DNA from: Apopatosoma sp963618495
GTDB lineage: Bacteria; Bacillota; Clostridia; Oscillospirales; CAG-272
Assembly (NCBI GenBank): GCA_963618495.1
Contig: CAVESF010000001.1
Span: forward strand, 62,001-126,000
DNA length: 64,000 nucleotides
Direction of reading: 5' to 3'
This document shows, piece after piece, positions 16,008 to 24,634 of the stretch (its first letter is position 1; every line of letters starts with the position of its first letter). The notes under the pieces were generated by a model, which saw only the letters and a program-made list of their open reading frames with translations, made no database searches and was not told the DNA's origin. The translations under genes were made by a program, and so were the position numbers.

Positions 16008-17567
16008 ATGGACGAAAACGGACTTCATGAGAAAATCGCGGAGATATCCAAAACAATCTATTCGTATTGCAGAGCCAAAACGCCCTCGCAGGAGGAAGCC
16101 GAAGATTTATCGCAGGATATCTTGCTTGAGCTGATGAAATCGGTTGAGAATATCCGCAATGACAAAGCTTTTTATGCTTTCATGTGGGGCGTTGCGGGAA
16201 ATGTATATAAGCAGTGGTGCAGGAAAAAGCAAAAGAATATCACCTGTGAGCTACCCGAAAATATCCCCGATGAAGAGGAACTTCCGGAAGATGGCGGCAG
16301 TGATATATATCTTCTTCGCCGCGAGCTGACATTGCTGTCCGAAAAATACCGCAAAGCAACGATTTTGTATTATATTGAGGGGCGTTCCTGCTCTGAAATT
16401 TCAGATTTGCTCGCAATATCCGAAAGCATGGTAAAGTATCTGCTTTTTAAATCACGAAAAATACTGAAAGAAGGAATGAATATGGAAAGAAATCTCGGAG
16501 AACTCAGCTACAATCCCAAGACCTTGATTCCCATGTACAGCGGACAGGGTCCGAATCAATTTGGGCAACTCATGCAAAACAAAATAAGACAAAACATAGT
16601 AAGCGCCTGCTACAATGATACATTGACTGTTCAGCAGATAAGCCTCGAAACAGGCATACCGCTTCCCTATCTGGATGATGAAATAAAAGAGCTGGAAAGC
16701 AAAAAAATAATTATCAGGGACGGTACACGCTACAAGGCAAACATAATTGTAATTACAGCCGAGTGTGCGGATGAAACAGAGCGCGCTGTCGCAGAATATC
16801 ATGAAAAAATTGCGGATAAAACGGAAGCTTTTGTAAAAGAAAAAATAGCCGAATATAAAAATATCGGCTTTATCGGCAACAATTTTTCCGAAAACACTTT
16901 GCGCTGGCAATTTTGCACCGTTCTTTTCAGAATGGTAAGCGGCATTGACTGCGGCAAAACGGATGCGCCTCAAACAGGCTGGGGCGAATCAGCATATCTT
17001 TGGTGCATTGAAAAGCTTAACAAAAAGCACATATTCAATTATTGCGGCGTTGACAGCAAGCATGGAGACAGTATTTATTTCTTTGACTATCTGAAAGGCG
17101 GTAAGGGAAATCACCATGATTTCTACGGAAAAGACAGACATATCAATATATTCTGCGATATCTGCAGCGGCAGAAACATGACATTCGGTGAATATGACCT
17201 TGAAGCAGTTGCCGACATGATAAAGAATGGCTATGTAATCAAAGAAAACGATTCTTTCAAAGCGACGGTTCCGGTTTATACCTCTGAGCAGTATAAACAG
17301 ATTTGCACCATCACGGAAAACTTTATAAAAACGGAGCTTATCGGAATCATTCGCGATATGGATAAAATCGCTGCGCGGATTTTAAGTGCGCACACGCCGA
17401 AACATTTGCAAAATCAGGTTGAGGACATTGCCGCCATGGACAAGTTTGTCAACGCCGTATGCATTACCGCCACGATACTTATAGAACGAAATTTTCTGAG
17501 TACCTCATGGCATCCGCTCGAAATGCCGACAACATATACCGTCCTTGGCAAGACCGACAAAAAATGA
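16008..17567 (+). CDS. ECF-like sigma factor with winged-helix-like C-terminal extension
   Basis: A 519-residue protein. The first 155 residues are an ECF sigma module: region 2 has EEAEDLSQDILLELMKS and the aromatic-rich FYAFMWGVAGNVYKQWCRKK, and region 4 has ATILYYIEGRSCSEISDLLAIS and SMVKYLLFKSRKIL. After the junction comes a likely winged helix (LTVQQISLETGIPLPYLDDEIKEL region, residues about 200-245), then 270 residues of unknown fold rich in aromatic residues. An ATG at 16482, in frame at residue 159, has AAGGA six bases before it, so the C-terminal part might also be made alone. The main start has AAGGAGGTGG. No anti-sigma gene is near. Confidence 0.83.
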   Translation: MDENGLHEKIAEISKTIYSYCRAKTPSQEEAEDLSQDILLELMKSVENIRNDKAFYAFMWGVAGNVYKQWCRKKQKNITCELPENIPDEEELPEDGGSDIYLLRRELTLLSEKYRKATILYYIEGRSCSEISDLLAISESMVKYLLFKSRKILKEGMNMERNLGELSYNPKTLIPMYSGQGPNQFGQLMQNKIRQNIVSACYNDTLTVQQISLETGIPLPYLDDEIKELESKKIIIRDGTRYKANIIVITAECADETERAVAEYHEKIADKTEAFVKEKIAEYKNIGFIGNNFSENTLRWQFCTVLFRMVSGIDCGKTDAPQTGWGESAYLWCIEKLNKKHIFNYCGVDSKHGDSIYFFDYLKGGKGNHHDFYGKDRHINIFCDICSGRNMTFGEYDLEAVADMIKNGYVIKENDSFKATVPVYTSEQYKQICTITENFIKTELIGIIRDMDKIAARILSAHTPKHLQNQVEDIAAMDKFVNAVCITATILIERNFLSTSWHPLEMPTTYTVLGKTDKK

Positions 17568-17626
17568 CCCACTCTTCCCTGCCTTTGGATGATTTAAAAT
17601 AATTTCAAAGATTTTTCAAAAACCTC

Positions 17627-17657
17627 TTGACTCTCCTCTTAACTGTAATGATACACT
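17627..17657 (+). promoter_or_regulatory. MerR-type promoter with 19-base spacer
   Basis: TTGACT (17627-17632) and TACACT (17652-17657) are separated by 19 bases, the long spacer that MerR-family activators correct by twisting DNA. The spacer holds an imperfect dyad, TTAACTGTAA. It lies 65 bases before the start of the MerR-type gene and suggests autoregulation. Confidence 0.55.
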
Positions 17658-17721
17658 TGACTTGCAAGAAAGAAACAGCGCTGTTTTTGCGTATTGCAAA
17701 TCCGAAAGAAAGGAAAAGATT

Positions 17722-19265
17722 ATGTATAGGATAGGCGAATTATCAAAACTGTGCAATATATCTGTAAAAGCTCTGCGCTATTATGATGCGCAAGGGCTTC
17801 TTATTCCGGATAAGATTGATAAATTCACAGGATATCGGTATTATTCCGCTTCAAAACTGGTGGATTGCTACCGTATAATTGCCTTAAAGGAACTCGCTTT
17901 TCTCTCGATGAGATAAAAGTACAGCTCTCGGTAAGTAACCGCGATAAAATCATCGAAATACTGACTGCAAAGCTTGCCGGGCTGAATCTGCTCATTGAAA
18001 ATGCAGAGAAACAGCTGAAAAGAATCAAATCCATAAAAAACAGTCTTACAGAAGGAGAGTCAAATATGTTTAATGTTATTATCAGAGAAACGGATGAAAT
18101 CCGTATTGCCTTTGTACGCAGATTTTACGGTTCAAAAGCGGATGCTCTGCGTGAAGCCGCCGAAATCGCGGAAAAACTGCCGAAAGCTATCATGGGCAGA
18201 CGAAAAATCATAATCAACTATGAAACGGAATATAAAGAATCCGATTTGGATCTTGCCGCATGCGCGGAAATCACCGGCAACCTGCCAAAGAGCAGCACAT
18301 ACAGCGAAAAGACGCTTACTTTCGGAAATAATGTCGCTTCCCTCTGCTGCAAGGAAAACGAGCTTGACGAAGCATACAAAGCTATTATCAGACATCTTGA
18401 AAGCTCGGATTATAAGGTTTGCGGCGCTTATTATGAAATTTATCATGATGACGGAACGGCAGAGCTGAAAGTCCCCGTAAGCGGCAAGTCAAAAAAGCCT
18501 CTATATTCCGACAAAAAATCAAATGCGCCCTTTACTGACGACCTCGAAGTATGCGGCAAGTGGGAGATGCTCGATATCGTCCCGACGCGCGAGCAATTTA
18601 TCTATGGGAAGCCGAAATGCAGTCATCCCGCATGGCTTCATGAGTTGTATTTCATCGATGGCGGAAAAGGCTACTGGTCAGTGGACGGCTGGACAAAAGG
18701 AACACTGTTTACAGACAGCCCGAAGCCGGATACACAGTATGCAAATCATTATACTATTGAAAATATCGACGGACACAAGCTTCTTTTCCTTGAGATGACC
18801 GATTGCGGCGACAGTGGTATCGGATTTGAAACTCCCGAGATATGGGTATATGAAAAGACAGATGAAAGACACTATGCTTCGAAAGAAGAATTCAGAAAAT
18901 GCGACAATATCGACTATCCGTTTGTAAATGACACTGCTGTTCTCGGCAAGTGGAAAGTACGGGATTTTGTTATTCACAAAGAAAGCTTTGACCCCGATAA
19001 ACCGAACTTGAAACAGGAAGATTTATTTGCGCTCTCGGCGGAATTTGGAGAAAACGGAGTGTATGTATCAACCACCCAAAACGGAACAAACAGCGTCACC
19101 TCCGTATGGACAAAGGGACTTGTTCTGAACAGGCGTGAAAAGACCGCGTCTGCATACGAAATAAAGACGATTGACGGCAAAGAATATCTTTTCAAAGAAT
19201 GGAAATGCGGCGATTATTCGTTTGGCGGCGGCAGAGTTTATTTTTATGTATTTACCCGCGAATAA
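17722..19265 (+). pseudogene. MerR-family regulator with effector and beta-rich sensor domains, frameshifted
   Basis: Two overlapping frames together encode one regulator of about 515 residues. The first, from the ATG at 17722 (AAGGAAAAG before it), gives the MerR helix-turn-helix MYRIGELSKLCNISVKALRY, the wing TGYRYYSASK and the start of the dimer helix, then stops at 17916. Going back one base in the run TTTT (17898-17901) restores the expected FSLDEIK and continues through a coiled coil, a GyrI-like effector domain (about residues 120-240) and two related beta-rich repeats, each starting GKWEM or GKWKV. Causes could be a real mutation, a sequence error in the T run, or programmed slippage. 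Confidence 0.7.
18066..19265 (+). CDS. Sensor half of the broken MerR regulator, possibly made on its own
   Basis: The intact frame downstream of the frameshift. GAAGGAGAG (18051-18059) stands seven bases before an in-frame ATG at 18066, precisely where the coiled coil ends and the effector domain begins (MFNVIIRETDEIRIAFVRRFYG region), so this 399-residue part could be translated independently. It holds a GyrI-like effector-binding domain followed by two lipocalin-like beta repeats containing DGWTKGTL and SVWTKGLVL. The frame itself is open from 17865. I cannot name a ligand. In a full-length copy this would be the sensing part of the regulator. Confidence 0.45.
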   Translation: MFNVIIRETDEIRIAFVRRFYGSKADALREAAEIAEKLPKAIMGRRKIIINYETEYKESDLDLAACAEITGNLPKSSTYSEKTLTFGNNVASLCCKENELDEAYKAIIRHLESSDYKVCGAYYEIYHDDGTAELKVPVSGKSKKPLYSDKKSNAPFTDDLEVCGKWEMLDIVPTREQFIYGKPKCSHPAWLHELYFIDGGKGYWSVDGWTKGTLFTDSPKPDTQYANHYTIENIDGHKLLFLEMTDCGDSGIGFETPEIWVYEKTDERHYASKEEFRKCDNIDYPFVNDTAVLGKWKVRDFVIHKESFDPDKPNLKQEDLFALSAEFGENGVYVSTTQNGTNSVTSVWTKGLVLNRREKTASAYEIKTIDGKEYLFKEWKCGDYSFGGGRVYFYVFTRE

Positions 19266-19356
19266 TAAAAAAGGTTCTATAGCGTTTGGCTAGGTGATCA
19301 TTTTTGTTTTTATCTGTTGCAAGACAGAAAATATATCGGATTGTCGTTTACCTAAT

Positions 19357-19530
19357 TTCGTGAGTTCAAATCCAGACAATTTGAGGAGGGATCAAATGTG
19401 TTTGTAAACAATTTTTGAAGTGGCGGATTTTTCGCACTGTCAGGCTCTGCTTTCGCAAGTCCGAATCCAGCCACAGAACCGATTGCTTTCGGGAAGACGC
19501 AAAAAAGTCCTTTTCGTGAGTCCAAGTCCG
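19357..19530 (+). repeat. Three degenerate tRNA T-arm-like direct repeats
   Basis: Copies start at 19357, 19452 and 19513 with the pattern TTCG-(T/C)(G/A)AGT(C/T)C(A/G)A(A/G)TCC(A/G)G(A/C)CA. The middle copy contains GTCCGAATCCAGCCAC, which matches 15 of 16 bases of the T-arm and acceptor of the nearby tRNA-Gln, but in opposite orientation. Confidence 0.4.
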
Positions 19531-19588
19531 GACACAGCATCGAAAAGGGCAAAAGGGATCTATGAAACTCCGAAAAAATGCAGTGGCG

Positions 19589-19620
19589 AAAAAACGGGAG
19601 AAATCTTTCGAAATCTCCCG
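19589..19620 (-). terminator. Terminator of tRNA-Gln (works in both directions)
   Basis: CGGGAGA (19595-19601) and TCTCCCG (19614-19620) form a stem; on the minus strand six T follow (19594-19589), on the plus strand TTTTCTCGTTTTT follows. Confidence 0.7.
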
Positions 19621-19664
19621 TTTTCTCGTTTTTCATCGAGCGGATCTAAATTGACTTGCCATCA

Positions 19665-19739
19665 TGGCTGGGGTGGCCGGATTCGGACCGACGAATGCGG
19701 GAGTCAAAGTCCCGTGCCTTACCGCTTGGCTACACCCCA
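19665..19739 (-). tRNA. tRNA-Gln (anticodon TTG)
   Basis: On the minus strand the cloverleaf is complete: acceptor TGGGGTG/CACCCCA, D-stem GCC/GGC with loop AAGCGGTAA, anticodon stem CGGGA/TCCCG with loop CTTTGAC (anticodon TTG), T-arm GTCGG-TCCGAAT-CCGGC, discriminator G, and an encoded CCA at 19667-19665. It decodes CAA and CAG glutamine codons. It stands alone, with a promoter upstream and a terminator downstream. Confidence 0.93.
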
Positions 19740-19758
19740 GTATTTTCATTGCCTGTAC

Positions 19759-19788
19759 AGTATATCATAAATACAGCTTCATTGTCAA
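19759..19788 (-). promoter_or_regulatory. Promoter of tRNA-Gln
   Basis: TTGACA (19788-19783) and TATACT (19764-19759) on the minus strand, 18 bases apart, about 13 bases before the likely start of transcription. Confidence 0.65.
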
Positions 19789-19956
19789 GTATTTTATCAA
19801 AAGCGAAAAATAATTTTAGCTTCTCAGCCGCCCGAAATCATATCCGTTGCAGTATAAAAAGGCATATTTCGCCATAAAACGTGTATATTGCTTTCCTCCA
19901 TGCCTTTCACGGCACATGCACCACCGCATATATTATCACAGGAGGCAACTACAGAA

Positions 19957-20250
19957 ATGGCAAAAAGACAAAACAATGCAAAAACTCTTGCCGAGCTTCC
20001 GGTAGGCTCGGCAGGTATAATATATGATATAAACGAAAAAGGTGCGCTCCTGCGGCGGCTTATGGATCTCGGTTTTTCGGGCGGCACTGCCGTTGAAAAA
20101 ACAGGCATAAGCCCGCTCGGCGACCCATGTGCATACAAGATACTCGGCACAATTATTGCTCTGCGGCGGAAGGATGCACGCAAAATTTTACTGACGGAGG
20201 ATGAAAATGGGACTGACAGGCGGCTCTACGGGAAAAAGCATAACGAATAA
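19957..20250 (+). CDS. feoA: Ferrous iron transport protein A (FeoA)
   Basis: A 97-residue SH3-like protein that supports the FeoB ferrous iron channel at the inner face of the membrane. It contains LAELPVGSAGIIYDI, the family signature RRLMDLGFSGGTAVE, and a final beta strand with YKILGTIIALRRKDARKI. The start is the ATG at 19957 with AGGAGG 12 bases before it; earlier in-frame ATG codons have no such site. Its 3' end overlaps the feoB start by 50 bases in another frame, so the two genes are closely coupled. No Fur box is obvious upstream. Confidence 0.88.
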   Translation: MAKRQNNAKTLAELPVGSAGIIYDINEKGALLRRLMDLGFSGGTAVEKTGISPLGDPCAYKILGTIIALRRKDARKILLTEDENGTDRRLYGKKHNE

Positions 20251-22282
20251 AGCGGAAATTTCGGGCAGAAGAGTCGCACTCGCTGGCAATCCGAATGTAG
20301 GCAAAAGCACGGTTTTCAATTATCTGACGGGACTGAATCAGCACACGGGAAACTGGACGGGAAAAACCGTCGGGCTTGCCGCGGGCTACTGCCGCGATGC
20401 GGGCTGTACTCTCGTAGACCTGCCAGGGTGCTATTCCGTCTCGGCAAATTCCGAGGAGGAAGCCGCCGCGCGTGATTTCATCTGCTTCGGAGATGCCGAG
20501 GCGGTCATCGTAGTCTGCGATGCCTCCCGCCTGCAAAGAAATCTCAATCTGCTGATTCAGATTTCGGAGATAACGCCGCATATTCTGCTCTGTGTGAACC
20601 TGCTCGATGAAGCAAAAGCAAACGGTATCATGCCGGATATTGCCGCGCTCGAGCGCCTGCTCGGCATTCCCACAGTCGGCACAAGCGCAGGCAAAGGAAC
20701 AGGCGTTGACGCTATCGCACCGCGCATTCACGAGGCGGCTGAAAATCCCACATCGGGCATTTCCCTGTGCTATACCGACGAGCTGGAAAAAGCGATAGCA
20801 AATCTTCTTCCCACAATAAAAGCGCCCGTCGGAAAAGAGCGTTTCTTCGCCCTGCGCCTGCTTGAGGACGATGCCGATTTCCTGCTTGGGCATGACGAAT
20901 ACAGCGTGACAGACGAGGCGGCATTGGCGGCAGAAAAGGAGCGTATGCGCGAAATCGGGCTTGACAGCGAGGCGATAAACGCCGAGGTGGTACATACCAT
21001 TTCCGAATATGCGGCGGAAATATGCAGGCGTGCGGTAAAACGCACAGGCAAGGAAAGCTCGGCTTCAGCGCGTGCCGACAGAATACTCTGCGGCAGATTC
21101 ACGGGCTTTGCCGCGATGGCAATGCTGCTTGCCGTCATCTTCTGGATAACCATAGTCGGCGCAAACTACCCATCCGAGGCGCTTTCCTCACTCTTCGGCA
21201 AATTTGAGGGCGTACTACACTGCGCGCTGACAGCTGTCGGAGCGGCGGAATGGCTCATCAGCATGCTCATCTTCGGCATATACCGGACGCTTGCGTGGAT
21301 AGTCGCCGTCATGCTTCCGCCGATGGCGATATTCTTCCCGCTTTTCACTCTGCTTGAAGATATCGGTTATCTCCCGAGGATAGCATATAATCTTGACCGG
21401 TGCTTTGCAGTATGCGGTTCCTGCGGCAAGCAGTCGCTTACCATGTGCATGGGGCTCGGCTGTAATGCGGCGGGCATTGTCGGAGCAAGAATAATAGATT
21501 CGGAAAAGGAACGCCTCATCGCCATACTCACAAACGCTTTCATGCCATGCAACGGGCGCTTCCCCGCTCTTGTAACGGTGATAACAGTATTTTTCTCGGC
21601 GGGCACGGGACTTCCGTCCGTCGTTTGCGCGCTCATTCTCGCCGCGGTGATACTGCTCGGCGTGATATTCACGCTCATAGCGTCAAGACTTCTCTCGTCA
21701 ACCATACTGAATGGCAAAGCGTCATCGTTTATTCTCGAGATGCCGCCGTACCGCAAGCCGAATATACCGCGCGTGATAGTGCGCTCCATGCTGGACAGGA
21801 CGGTTTTCGTTCTCGGCAGAGCTGTGATGATAGCCGTGCCTGCGGGACTTCTCATATGGATTCTCGCAAATGTCAGTCCCGGTGGCGTGACCCTGCTCTC
21901 GCATATCTGCTTTTTCCTCGAGCCGCTTGCCTCTCTCTGCGGCATGGACGGCGTTATACTCGCGGCTTTTCTGCTCGGGCTTCCTGCAAACGAGATAGTC
22001 CTGCCGATAATACTCATGGCTTATACCTCGGGAAATGTGCTGACGGAAGCGGGAGCGATAACCGAGGTCGGCGCCATACTTATAGCAAATGGCTGGAGCA
22101 TAAAAACAGCACTCTGCTTTCTGATATTTTCAATGGCGCATTTCCCCTGCTCCACCACGCTCATCTCCGTGAAAAAGGAAACAGGAAGTACGCGCTGGAT
22201 GCTTATTGCCGCCGCTCTGCCGACTCTCTTCGGCGTGCTCGCCTGTATGCTTGTAAATGCGCTTTTCTCGGTATTTTCATGA
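20201..22282 (+). CDS. feoB: Ferrous iron transporter FeoB
   Basis: A 693-residue GTPase-coupled Fe(II) importer. The cytosolic G domain has G1 GNPNVGKST (residues 29-37), G3 DLPG near 75 and NLLDEAK as G4, followed by a helical GDI domain. From about residue 305 the membrane part begins, with two Gate domains and the conserved FeoB stretches SCGKQSLTMCMGLGCNAAG and LPANEIVLPI. Length fits the Bacillota form; no FeoC follows. The start is one of two ATG codons at 20201 and 20207 after GGAGG. It overlaps feoA by 50 bases. Confidence 0.94.
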   Translation: MKMGLTGGSTGKSITNKAEISGRRVALAGNPNVGKSTVFNYLTGLNQHTGNWTGKTVGLAAGYCRDAGCTLVDLPGCYSVSANSEEEAAARDFICFGDAEAVIVVCDASRLQRNLNLLIQISEITPHILLCVNLLDEAKANGIMPDIAALERLLGIPTVGTSAGKGTGVDAIAPRIHEAAENPTSGISLCYTDELEKAIANLLPTIKAPVGKERFFALRLLEDDADFLLGHDEYSVTDEAALAAEKERMREIGLDSEAINAEVVHTISEYAAEICRRAVKRTGKESSASARADRILCGRFTGFAAMAMLLAVIFWITIVGANYPSEALSSLFGKFEGVLHCALTAVGAAEWLISMLIFGIYRTLAWIVAVMLPPMAIFFPLFTLLEDIGYLPRIAYNLDRCFAVCGSCGKQSLTMCMGLGCNAAGIVGARIIDSEKERLIAILTNAFMPCNGRFPALVTVITVFFSAGTGLPSVVCALILAAVILLGVIFTLIASRLLSSTILNGKASSFILEMPPYRKPNIPRVIVRSMLDRTVFVLGRAVMIAVPAGLLIWILANVSPGGVTLLSHICFFLEPLASLCGMDGVILAAFLLGLPANEIVLPIILMAYTSGNVLTEAGAITEVGAILIANGWSIKTALCFLIFSMAHFPCSTTLISVKKETGSTRWMLIAAALPTLFGVLACMLVNALFSVFS

Positions 22283-22301
22283 GAAAAATCAACCAACGCG
22301 A

Positions 22302-22335
22302 AAGCGCGGAAAAACCGAACAGTTTTTCCGCGCTT
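22302..22335. terminator. Terminator between convergent feoB and pnp
   Basis: AAGCGCGGAAAAAC (22302-22315) and GTTTTTCCGCGCTT (22322-22335) form a perfect 14-base stem with a six-base loop; the T-rich arm serves both strands. Confidence 0.6.
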
Positions 22336-22354
22336 CTGTTATACATATATCCGA

Positions 22355-24457
22355 TTACTGGGGAAGAGCGTCCTTCATGGAGAGATTGAGTCTGCCCTTT
22401 TCGTCTGTTCCGAGGAACTTGACCGTTACATTGTCGCCTACGCTGACAACATCCTCGACAGTCTCAACGCGCTTGTTTGCAAGCTTGGAAATGTGGACAA
22501 GACCCTCCTTTCCGGGAGCAATCTCAACGAAAGCGCCTATCGGGATGATTCTTGTTACGGTGCCGTTGTAGCAGCAACCCTCCACAGGCTCGAATACGAT
22601 GGCATCGATGATAGTCTTTGCATCCTTTGCGGACTGCTGGTCAACCGCGAGAATATATACTGTACCGTCGTCCTCGATATCAATCTTCGCGCCCGTCTCG
22701 GCAACAATCTTCTGGATTATCTTGCCGCCGGAACCGATAACATCGCGAATCTTATCGGGATTTATCTTCATTGTTATCATCTTTGGAGCATACTTGCTCA
22801 TTTCCTCTCTGGGAGCGGGAATAGCCTTGAGGATAACTTCATCTATGATATAATCTCTGCCCTTGTGAGTCTGAGCGAAAGCCTGCTTGATTATCTCGGG
22901 TGTAAGACCGTCAATCTTCAGATCCATCTGAATGGATGTGATACCCTTGTGTGTGCCGGCAACCTTGAAATCCATGTCGCCGTAGAAATCCTCGAGACCC
23001 TGAATATCAATCATTGTATCCCATGAGCCGTCCTCTGCTGTGATAAGACCGCAGGAAATACCCGCCACGGGAGCCTTTATCGGAACGCCCGCATCCATGA
23101 GTGCAAGCGTCGAGCCGCATACGGAAGCCTGCGAGGTAGAGCCGTTTGAGCTAACGACCTCGGAAACGAGACGCATTGCATAGGGGAATTCTTCAACGGA
23201 GGGAAGCACAGGAACGAGCGAACGCTCTGCGAGCGCACCGTGACCGATTTCTCTTCTGCCGGGGCTGCGCAGGGATTTTGCTTCGCCTGTGGAATAGCCG
23301 GGCATATTGTAGTGGTGCATATATCTCTTGGATGTTTCGTCATCCAGTCCCTCAAGCATCTGGCTGTCGGAGAGCGGACCGAGTGTAGCTATAGTGAGAA
23401 CCTGTGTCTGCCCGCGGGTAAAGAGACCGGAGCCGTGTGTTCTCGGGAGGAGAGCAACCTCTGCCGCGAGAGGACGGATTTCATCCATCCTTCTGCCGTC
23501 TACGCGCTTCTTGTCGTTGAGAAGCCAGCGGCGGACAATCTTTTTCTGAATCTTGTAGATAAGCTCGGGGAGCATCACGTCAAGACCCTCGTATTTCTCG
23601 GAGAATTTCTCGAGGATATCGTCCATTATTGGCTGCATCTTTGCATCGCGTACAGTCTTGTCGTCTGTATCGAGAGCTTCCATGACAGCGGCTTCGCAAT
23701 ATGCGAATATTTCATCAAACATATCATGGTCAAGCTCGCAAGAGGGATATTCGAATTTCGGCTTGCCGACTGTGGCAATTATCTCATTGATGAAAACGAG
23801 AAGCTTCTTTATCTCTTCATGAGCTTTCATGATGGCGTTGAACATCGTGTCGTCGTCAACTTCGCGCGCGCCCGCCTCAATCATGACGACTTTCTTTTCG
23901 CTTGCCGCTACGGTGAGTTCAAGGTCGCTTACCTTGCGCTGCTCTGCTGTGGGGTTGATAACAATCCCGCCGTCAACAAGACCGACAAAAGCGCCGCCGA
24001 TAGGTCCGTTCCACGGAATATCGGAAATGGAAAGCGCGATGGATGCGCCTATCATTGCTGTGATTTCGGGTGAGCAGTCGGGATCGACGGACATTACCGT
24101 CAGCGTGAGAGCGACATCGTTGCGCAGGTCCTTCGGAAAGAGAGGACGGACTGGACGGTCGATGACGCGGCTTGTGAGTATAGCCTTTTCGGACGGCTTG
24201 CCCTCGCGGCGAAGGAATCCGCCGGGGATTTTACCTACCGAATAGAGCTTTTCGTCATAGTCGACGGAAAGCGGCAGGAAATCGATGCCGTCTCTCGGCT
24301 TTGCGCTTGCCGTAGCGCAGGCGAGAACAACCGTCTCGCCGTAGCTTATCATGCAAGAGCCGTTTGCAAGACCGGCAACCTTACCGACCTCGACCTTGAG
24401 AGGTCTGCCGGCATAGTTATACTCGAATACTTTGTGATTTTCAAATACTTTCTGCAT
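22355..24457 (-). CDS. pnp: Polyribonucleotide nucleotidyltransferase (PNPase)
   Basis: A 700-residue phosphorolytic 3'-5' exoribonuclease of RNA decay. Two RNase PH-like cores are visible, the first with GDGIDFLPLSVDYDEKLY-type sequence and FLRREGKPSEKAIL, the second with RTHGSGLFTRGQTQVL and RREIGHGALAERSL. A KH domain (IRDVIGSGGKIIQKI, about residues 560-575) and an S1 domain (GTVTRIIPIGAFVEIAPGKE, about 632-650) close the protein. It starts at an ATG after AGGAGG and lies 217 bases downstream of rpsO on the same strand, the widely conserved rpsO-pnp order. A strong hairpin lies between the two. Confidence 0.96.
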   Translation of the reverse strand: MQKVFENHKVFEYNYAGRPLKVEVGKVAGLANGSCMISYGETVVLACATASAKPRDGIDFLPLSVDYDEKLYSVGKIPGGFLRREGKPSEKAILTSRVIDRPVRPLFPKDLRNDVALTLTVMSVDPDCSPEITAMIGASIALSISDIPWNGPIGGAFVGLVDGGIVINPTAEQRKVSDLELTVAASEKKVVMIEAGAREVDDDTMFNAIMKAHEEIKKLLVFINEIIATVGKPKFEYPSCELDHDMFDEIFAYCEAAVMEALDTDDKTVRDAKMQPIMDDILEKFSEKYEGLDVMLPELIYKIQKKIVRRWLLNDKKRVDGRRMDEIRPLAAEVALLPRTHGSGLFTRGQTQVLTIATLGPLSDSQMLEGLDDETSKRYMHHYNMPGYSTGEAKSLRSPGRREIGHGALAERSLVPVLPSVEEFPYAMRLVSEVVSSNGSTSQASVCGSTLALMDAGVPIKAPVAGISCGLITAEDGSWDTMIDIQGLEDFYGDMDFKVAGTHKGITSIQMDLKIDGLTPEIIKQAFAQTHKGRDYIIDEVILKAIPAPREEMSKYAPKMITMKINPDKIRDVIGSGGKIIQKIVAETGAKIDIEDDGTVYILAVDQQSAKDAKTIIDAIVFEPVEGCCYNGTVTRIIPIGAFVEIAPGKEGLVHISKLANKRVETVEDVVSVGDNVTVKFLGTDEKGRLNLSMKDALPQ

Positions 24458-24531
24458 TTTTTGCCTCCTGAAAATAAAATTTTTTATTTCTTATCCGCAA
24501 AAACGCCCGACCTGTTTAGCACTTAATGAAA

Positions 24532-24557
24532 AGCCGGAGAGCGACCGTATTCCGGCT
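24532..24557 (-). terminator. Hairpin with T-rich tail between rpsO and pnp
   Basis: On the minus strand AGCCGGA (24557-24551) pairs with TCCGGCT (24538-24532), followed by TTTTCATT. It could end most rpsO transcripts while allowing some read-through into pnp. Confidence 0.5.
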
Positions 24558-24634
24558 CTTTATTAACTGCTATACAAGACAAAACGGAATTTTGCGGGAT
24601 AATTCGATATGAAAAGCTGACTCGGACAAACACT

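Larger units (their letters stand above)
19266..19664. other. Gene-free stretch before tRNA-Gln
   Basis: No convincing reading frame is present. It holds three direct repeats resembling tRNA T-arms (19357-19530) and a terminator (19589-19620). The rest is AT-rich spacer; I see nothing else in it. Confidence 0.6.

Noticed and set aside
19420..19770. A 116-codon plus-strand frame across the tRNA-Gln
   Set aside because: It reads through a tRNA gene, its terminator and promoter; there is no ribosome-binding site.
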